Source: Ustilaginoidea virens (Eukaryota; Ascomycota; Sordariomycetes; Hypocreales; Clavicipitaceae). From it: a stretch of DNA of 64,000 nt. Within the stretch, counting starts at the first letter, position 1. The number at the start of each line of letters is the position of its first letter. The position numbers and the translations under genes were made by a program. A model generated the notes under the pieces. It was given only the letters and a program-made list of their open reading frames with translations, had not been told where the DNA came from and did no database searches. Positions 58,081 to 64,000 of this stretch are shown piece after piece. The stretch spans positions 5,704,001 to 5,768,000 of the forward strand of contig NC_057318.1 of assembly GCF_000687475.1 (NCBI RefSeq), given 5' to 3'.

Positions 58081-60030
58081 ATAATAGGCCCTAAGGTAAG
58101 TCTGGCTGGCTTTTGTCTATAGTCTTTTTGAGCTGGATATAGTAGTCTAATATACCTTAATGCGGAGGGAGATTAAAAGCCTTCTCCTTATTAAAAAAGT
58201 CGGCGAATTCCTATAATTCCATTAGGAGTACCTATAGCTCTTGCGATTATAAGGCAGAGTCTTAATAAGGTAGCAGTATAATACGGAGGATGTATATTAT
58301 CTCCGATAAGCTTATTGCAATAAAGGAAGTCGATCGGTCTTTAGAGTATTTTGCCTACTTTAGTATACTATAGAAGATCGAGCTAAAGATATTTATTATA
58401 GTTAGATCTTATTGCCTTCTCGTTAATTCCTTAACGATAAGGCTACCTACTAATCCGATCTTTAATTAGTATTACTTCGCCTATAGTATAATATTATAGT
58501 ACTCTATCTAAAGCATCCTAAGGATAATATTGCGGGTAAGGCCTAAAATAATATAAAGTATGACTATAGATAGCTATCCATTAATATCGATCGCTATACA
58601 GACGATATAGGTAATAGAGGAATATATTACCTTATATTCTCTTAAACGGCTCTAAATATCTATTGCTATTCCGATTTCCCTATATTATAGTAGGCAGATA
58701 GGTTAGAGGCCTAACTATTATATTATCTTTTCGCTTATAGCGCTATAGCAGTTATATCCCGAGTCGATTAAGGTATTAATAAAGGTATAGGATTTATATA
58801 AGATTAGTACTAAAAAGGGGTATTTATCTATTCGTTCTATAATCTCCTTTAATTTCTTTTATAATCGGGCTAAGGTCTATATATGCATCTTAAGCCCTCT
58901 AATGAGACTAGGTTTAAAGGCTATTTTTTTTCTTAATCTTTATTGCTACTTTTAACCTCTATAACTTATAAATTAAGCGAGGCTATTTTAGCTGTATCGG
59001 GTTAGATTGCCGGCAATAGGTAGTATATAAACGTCTAATAATTAGGAGAGCTATACCAAAGATAAAGACTTTTCTTCCTACGATCTTTATGCCGTTTTTT
59101 AGAGACCTATATCGCCTTAGGCGCGCACTAATTACCCTTTAAGTCTAGCTTATTAATACCCGATATTTATATATCGCCTTTAGAATCCCGGGCGTATATC
59201 GGTCGGGAATAGGTCGAACCCATATAGTGATTAATAGTTAAGCTAGTCTTAATATTAATAGCAATTTATTAGTAACGGTCTACCGCCGAATAATAGTCGT
59301 AATAGGAGACCCTAAGGCTAATAATTTTATTAACTATACGAGCGTTAAGCGCTAATCGGAGGTATTTAAGCTTAACTTCCTTAGGCCAACCGAGACCGCT
59401 AATAAATATAAGTTTTTCCTTAAATCGCATAAAGAAGGCGGCAAAAGGTTCTTTAAGGCTTTAGCATAAAGAGTGCTTAAGCTTAGTAATAGTGCGATCC
59501 TATCGGTGCGGGTCCTCAAAGAGATATTAGAGGTATTCAAAAAACTTTATTACATTATAATCGTAAGCTATACCATTCTCGAAAAAGGCCGCGACCTATA
59601 ATTGGACTATAGATGAAAGGTTCTAGAAGATAAATATCTATTAGGTCTTTTTATCTCTAATAAATTCCTTATCGACCTCAAGCTTATATTGTATAAAGGT
59701 CCGCTAGGCTATAAATATAGCCTTTTTGCTATTAAAGGGGTCCCCTATCGGGATCGGCTTGCGTTTTAGCTAGGTATCTTAAGCCGTAGGGAGGGGGGCG
59801 TTCTATTATACGACCAGGGCCGGTTAGGGGGCGGCCTAGGAGCTATTTAATTAGTTCGCGAGGAGGGTCTATAGCAAGGTGGCAATAGTAGCGAGGTATT
59901 GCGTATTAGTCTGCATTTGCGCCTCTATCTATTATAACCCTAATGCGAGCTGCTCTACTCGGGTATGTATATTATATCGGGGGCGTCGTGATCTCGGGTT
60001 GTCTATACCTATTTCTCCAGGTGTACTCAT
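58081..60030 (-). pseudogene. gag: gypsy J gag and protease
   Basis: Gag ATG at 60,030-60,028 (MSTPGEIGID). Capsid block from about 59,740 (FNSKKAIFIA) through LKEPFAAFFMRFKEKLIFISG (about 59,465-59,400) and RVSYYDYYSAVDRYY (about 59,290), clearly homologous to G's gag. Protease FINTLIDSGYNCYSAIS near 58,785 with D-S-G intact. The remaining protease/connector runs to the LINE at 58,096. Stops at Gln/Trp positions. Confidence 0.8.
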
Positions 60031-60108
60031 CTCGATATCTTATATAGCCTGCATTATCGGCTCTATAATGTGAGGTTATAATAGTAAGGCTAAGAGAGTC
60101 TATTTAAA

Positions 60109-60350
60109 TGTAAAGGACTGGCCCTAGGGCTACTGCGAATAGGCGTCGAATGAATATATTAAATAGACTAAGGAGGAAAGAGAGAGGGCCCGAATAGGGG
60201 CCTCTAAGTAGCCTATTTATATTTATACGTAGTACGGGCCGAGTCCTTAGCGAGCCCTTGTGACCCCGTGCCGATACTCCTGAGGCTAATCGCGGGCGCA
60301 GCCCGAGTCCTAGCCATATTATGGCGCGGGCGTAGCCCGAGCCCGTGACA
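60109..60350 (-). repeat. 5' LTR of gypsy J (242 bp)
   Basis: TGTAAAGGACTGG...GCCCGTGACA in plus sense, nearly identical to the left copy. AATCC follows at 60,351-60,355. Confidence 0.9.
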
Positions 60351-63300
60351 AATCCTAGCGTTAGAATAAAAGAAAGAAGTCCCGTAAAAAACAAGAAAAA
60401 AAGTTGAGCTATAGGGATTGCAACCCTAATAGCTGCCGAAATATGGGGAATTTCGGGCTTGGGAGTGGTTTGGTAAGTCTATCCGCAGGCATATCTATCG
60501 TGGGTAAATAAGATATTTTTACTAGGCCACCGTAGGCCTTCTTACGTATATACCGGAATTTAAGCAAGGTATGCTTAGTGCGGGCATGCTGATTTGGGTC
60601 ATTTGCGTTAGAAATAGACCCTTAGTTATCGCAGTATAGTAGTATCGGGCGTTAAATATCGACCTGGATTTCTTTAAATAAATTAGATATCCACTCTACT
60701 TCGCGAATCGCCTTAAGTATTGCATTAGACTCGGCTTTAAGTGTTGATAAAACCATAGTCGAAGACCGTTTTGACCTCTAGCTAATAGGCCCACCATTTA
60801 AGGTAGTAAGATAACTACTAGTGGACTTTAAAGTCAGCCGGCATCTAGCAAAATCGCTATTAGAAAATGCAGCTAATACTACGGTAGCTTTAGCGGCTCG
60901 GTAATAAATGGCTGTATTTGCCGTACTAGCTAAGTAGCGGAAAGTGCCCTTAGCAGCATTAAGCTGTATAGTGGAAGCCTATTGCATATATCGTGATAGG
61001 TATTGCGTTGGAAAGGCAAGGTCAGGTCTTGACATTATTATTAATTATATCGATGTCCCTACTAGCTGCTAGAATAAGTATTGATTACTAGCATTTAGTA
61101 GCGTATCGTTAGCCTTAGTAAGTATACCGGGCTATAGCGGGATTAAATACAATCGTGCGTCCTTAAGGTTGAACTTCTTAAGGACTTCTGCAATAAATTG
61201 CGATTGGTGTAGCTATAATAGGCCCTTTTCTCTATCCCTAATAATCTACACTCCTAGAAAGAAGGAGGTAGGTCTTTGGTCTTCTATGGCATATACCTTA
61301 TAGAACTTAGCCTTAAGCTGGTCAATATAGCTAAGGTCCAGACCGATAATCAAGCAGTTATCTATATAGGTGATAATAAAGGTATGCGTTCTTTTATTAT
61401 AGAAGACGGCAGCATTAAAAAGTAACGGCTTAAAACCCTCTTACACTAGAAGGTCTTTTAACCGTAACTGCTATTCGCGAGGGCCTTATTTTAGCCTATA
61501 TAAGGCTTTCTTTAATAGTATGACCTATAATATAGAGGGGTCATATCTAACCTTAGTAAGTAAGGCTAGAAGTCGATAATGCTGCTGGTTAGACTATAAG
61601 GCTGGGTTAGGTGAAAGTAGGCTTTCTGCAAATTCTAGAAAACTAGCTAGAATCTCTATATAAATCGTCTCCAGCAGTTCACTATTTAGAAAGGCACTAA
61701 TAAAGTCGATCTGCTCTATTTCCTAATTATTTACAGTAGTAAGAGTAAGGATAATCCTCTATATTGGTGGGATCGAAGTAGAGGCATAGGTCTCTATAAA
61801 GTCTTGCCTAGATACCTGTATAAAGCCTTTAACAACTAATCGTGCCTTATATTTAACCGGGTTATTATTCGTATCTTTCTTTACACGAAAAACAGGCCGG
61901 TTACGTAATATTTTCCTATTAGTAGGAATACTAGTCTTAGGAATAAATTAGAAGATATTTAAATCGATTAATTACTCGAATTCCAAAAATAAGGCTTTTA
62001 CCCAGCTATCTTTTTGTAGGCTGTATAAGACTTCCTTCCAGCTATTAGGCATACCTTCTAGGGCCTGTTTTACAGCCTTTACCTTGCAGTAGATATTGTG
62101 CATTTATTAGTAAAAGGCATAGGAAGGGTGGAAATCCTGTGTGGAAGCCTCTAGGGGGCTGCCTAGGTATCTGAAAATTCTATTGTTTTTCGGCTGGGTG
62201 GGTGGGAAAGCACCCTATTAGTCAGTCTATGGGTCAGACTGTTGGTCAGACTATTAGTCGTTAGTCTATAGGTCTAAAAGTGACCTATAGTATCTATAAC
62301 CTAGGATACCTTATATGTTTTGTATCCGTGGCTGTATTCTTCCTCGAATTCTACCCTTAATAGCCCTAACCTAGTATGGCTGAATAGGCACCTTTTCTAA
62401 TACTCGAAACATTTTCTCCTATGGTCTCTCATTTAAGGCGATATTTAGACTCTCGAATTTTAGATATTTTAGTATAGGCAGTGTTTTACTATGGCGAAAT
62501 GCTGTATTTACTAAGAAGCTAGGCGAAAAGGCAGAATCTATTGTATCGGAAAGTCGCAGAAAATCAGTGTGTGTGGGGCTTTGAGATTCGGACTATTAAA
62601 AATTTTCTATATGGGGCGAGTCAGAATTTTCATATATGCGGGGTATACCCACTTTTATGACGGATTTAGAAAATCTCTGTGGTTGAGATTCCTAGTGATG
62701 AGAGCTTTCTGTATTTCCTAGTATTGGCAGCCTTTTTGTATGGGAAAAGGCTGTATTTTCCTTAGCCGGTTGAAAAGGGCCGTTTTGCCTAAGCTGAAAA
62801 GCTGAGTTGCGATAAAGCGATTTGGAATCGAAGGACGGTGAATTGCTAGGAAATATTGCAGAATAATATAGCAGGCTAATTGGTAGTCCCACTGGTTGTA
62901 GTAGGCCTATTGGTTGTAGTGGGCCCACTAGTTGTGGTGGATCCGTGTGCTGTATTAGGCCCATTTGTGGGCCTATAGGCTGTATTAGATCCGTGGCCTA
63001 TGGTGGGCCTGTGCCCTCGGCTAAGCTTGAAATAGGCATATTTAGGCGAGGCGACTTCTAAATAGGCTCTTCTAGAGCAATTTAGTCGATATTTACCCCC
63101 TCTAAATTAGAAGGCGGTTGGAAATCAAAAGTGCCCTTTAGGCCACTTAAAATAGGGCCTATACCTTTATTTTAGTAGGTAAAAGTAATAAAAGAGGTCT
63201 TAGTGACGACCCGGCGATATAGGATGTAGATAAGGTAGGTGCCATTACTTAGTGTAGCTAGTAACCTATCTGACTCGGTCTGGGGGGCTAGCTTATAGCT

Positions 63301-64000
63301 GATGACCCGTTTTTCTGGAGGGATTAGCACATCTACAGCCGCACTAATAGCCCTAAAGCTAGTAAGGTCGGGTAGGTAGTAGTACGTAATTTCCGGAAAG
63401 TCCTTCTTTAATTCCTTAAAAGGTAACGAGGAATGGTTTATAACTACTATTAGATTTACTAAGGTAGTAATACTAAGAATTACTGTAGACTAAAGGTAAG
63501 AAGGTAACTGAGACTAAAGCATAGTAGCTCTAAGTCGGTTAACGATAACCCGTATAAAGCGTTCTGCTAACCTATTTTGCTTATGAATATAAGGGGAAGA
63601 GGTTAAAAAATCTATGCCCTTAAGAGCTAGCTAGGCTATAATAACGTCGTTAATTTCCTTGCTACTATTATAGTGGAATTCAATAGCTAATTTACCATAG
63701 CGATTCCTAAGACCTTAGAAGAACCCCTATAATATTGGGAATACCGTGGGTCCTTCCTTATTAGGTAGTAAATGCACCTAACGGAAGTATAATTTCCAGT
63801 CTACTAAGATAAGGCAAATAGGGTATTTATTATATAGTAGAGGGTTGATTTAGAAGATATCGCCCTCTATGATATCCAAATAATGCATAGAGTCTGGTAT
63901 AGCCCCTAATATAAAACGCCGAACTGACTTTGCCCTTTTATAGGCGATGCAGTTAAAGTCAGAATCTTTTACCTTACTAAGATCAGGTAACCCTATAGTT
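60351..64000 (-). pseudogene. gag-pol: copia Q2 polyprotein, RNase H to integrase, runs off window
   Basis: Collinear with Q from 34,264 to about 37,910: RNase H (60,480-60,900), RT (about 61,060-62,090), linker with Pro/Gln repeats (62,219-62,275 and 62,870-63,010), integrase C-terminal half to the window end. The RT box reads Y-I-D-N (61,357-61,368) where Q has YVDD, so Q2 is more damaged. One open stretch (62,964-62,692) lies in the linker. The 5' part and LTR are outside the window. Confidence 0.9.

Larger units (their letters stand above)
46367..60350 (-). mobile_element. Ty3/gypsy chromovirus J (about 14 kb, contains LINE)
   Basis: LTRs 46,367-46,608 and 60,109-60,350 (242 bp each), target AATCC at 46,362-46,366 and 60,351-60,355. 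In minus sense: 5' LTR on the right, gag from 60,030, protease, [LINE 51,458-58,095 with one duplication copy], RT, RNase H, integrase, chromodomain, a 29-base A-run, about 1.8 kb with a possible antisense frame, polypurine tract, 3' LTR. Without the LINE it is about 7.3 kb, some 1.7 kb longer than G; the surplus is the antisense region. Confidence 0.92.

Noticed and set aside
1..64000. Search for host genes, tRNA or rRNA genes
   Set aside because: Every stretch is assigned to a transposable element by collinearity with another copy in the window or by its domains. The only tRNA-like matches are the short primer-binding sites.

Overview
The window looks like a repeat-only stretch of a filamentous ascomycete (Pezizomycotina-type) genome. 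It is a 64 kb nest of dead retrotransposons with no host gene that I can support. Three things point there. (1) All recognisable proteins are fungal-type Ty1/copia polyproteins, Ty3/gypsy chromoviruses with a C-terminal chromodomain, and a Tad1-like LINE. (2) The coding frames are broken almost only by TAG/TAA codons standing where CAG, CAA or TGG is expected. (3) Paired repeats differ mainly by C-to-T and G-to-A changes in CpA/TpG context while CpG survives. That is the signature of repeat-induced point mutation (RIP). The species cannot be named from the sequence.

Layout, left block (1-21,099). A minus-strand copia (R, 1-3468) runs off the left edge and abuts the 3' end of a plus-strand gypsy (K, 3469-4418). 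K's 3' LTR lies in the gag of a minus-strand copia (Y, 4419-5773 and 13,023-13,777). Y is split by a complete plus-strand relative (X, 5774-13,022; duplicated target CTCGT). Y's 5' LTR abuts a third relative (Z, 13,778-14,420), which is cut by a minus-strand gypsy (H1, 14,421-17,662). A recombinant R-family LTR (17,663-18,356) joins H1 to a second, overlapping gypsy (H2, 18,357-21,099). H2 carries a solo LTR (S, 20,403-20,960; target CCCCC) that has largely escaped RIP.

Centre (21,095-41,430). A plus-strand copia (W, 21,100-41,425; target GTATC) is stretched to about 20 kb by two insertions. A complete chromovirus (G, 22,314-27,955; target CCTTC) sits in its gag. A complete minus-strand copia of another lineage (Q, 33,517-41,078; target GTTAT) sits in its 3' untranslated region. 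Removing G with one target copy leaves W's gag frame continuous. A rearrangement junction follows at about 41,431-41,461.

Right block (41,449-64,000). A minus-strand X/W-family copia (V) is interrupted by Q2, a second Q copy that runs off the right edge. Q2 is interrupted by a 14 kb minus-strand chromovirus (J, 46,367-60,350; target AATCC). J is interrupted by a LINE (51,458-58,080; 15-bp target duplication). This gives four levels of nesting.

The least ordinary parts are two possible antisense reading frames at the 3' ends of elements: one in J between pol and the 3' LTR (46,890-48,412, plus strand) and one in the LINE's 3' region (57,392-56,530, minus strand, with a RIP-damaged polyglutamine tract). 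Others are a zinc knuckle with all four ligands turned to tyrosine, half-tRNA-iMet primer sites in the R/Q lineage, and a different tandem-repeat linker between integrase and reverse transcriptase in each copia family.
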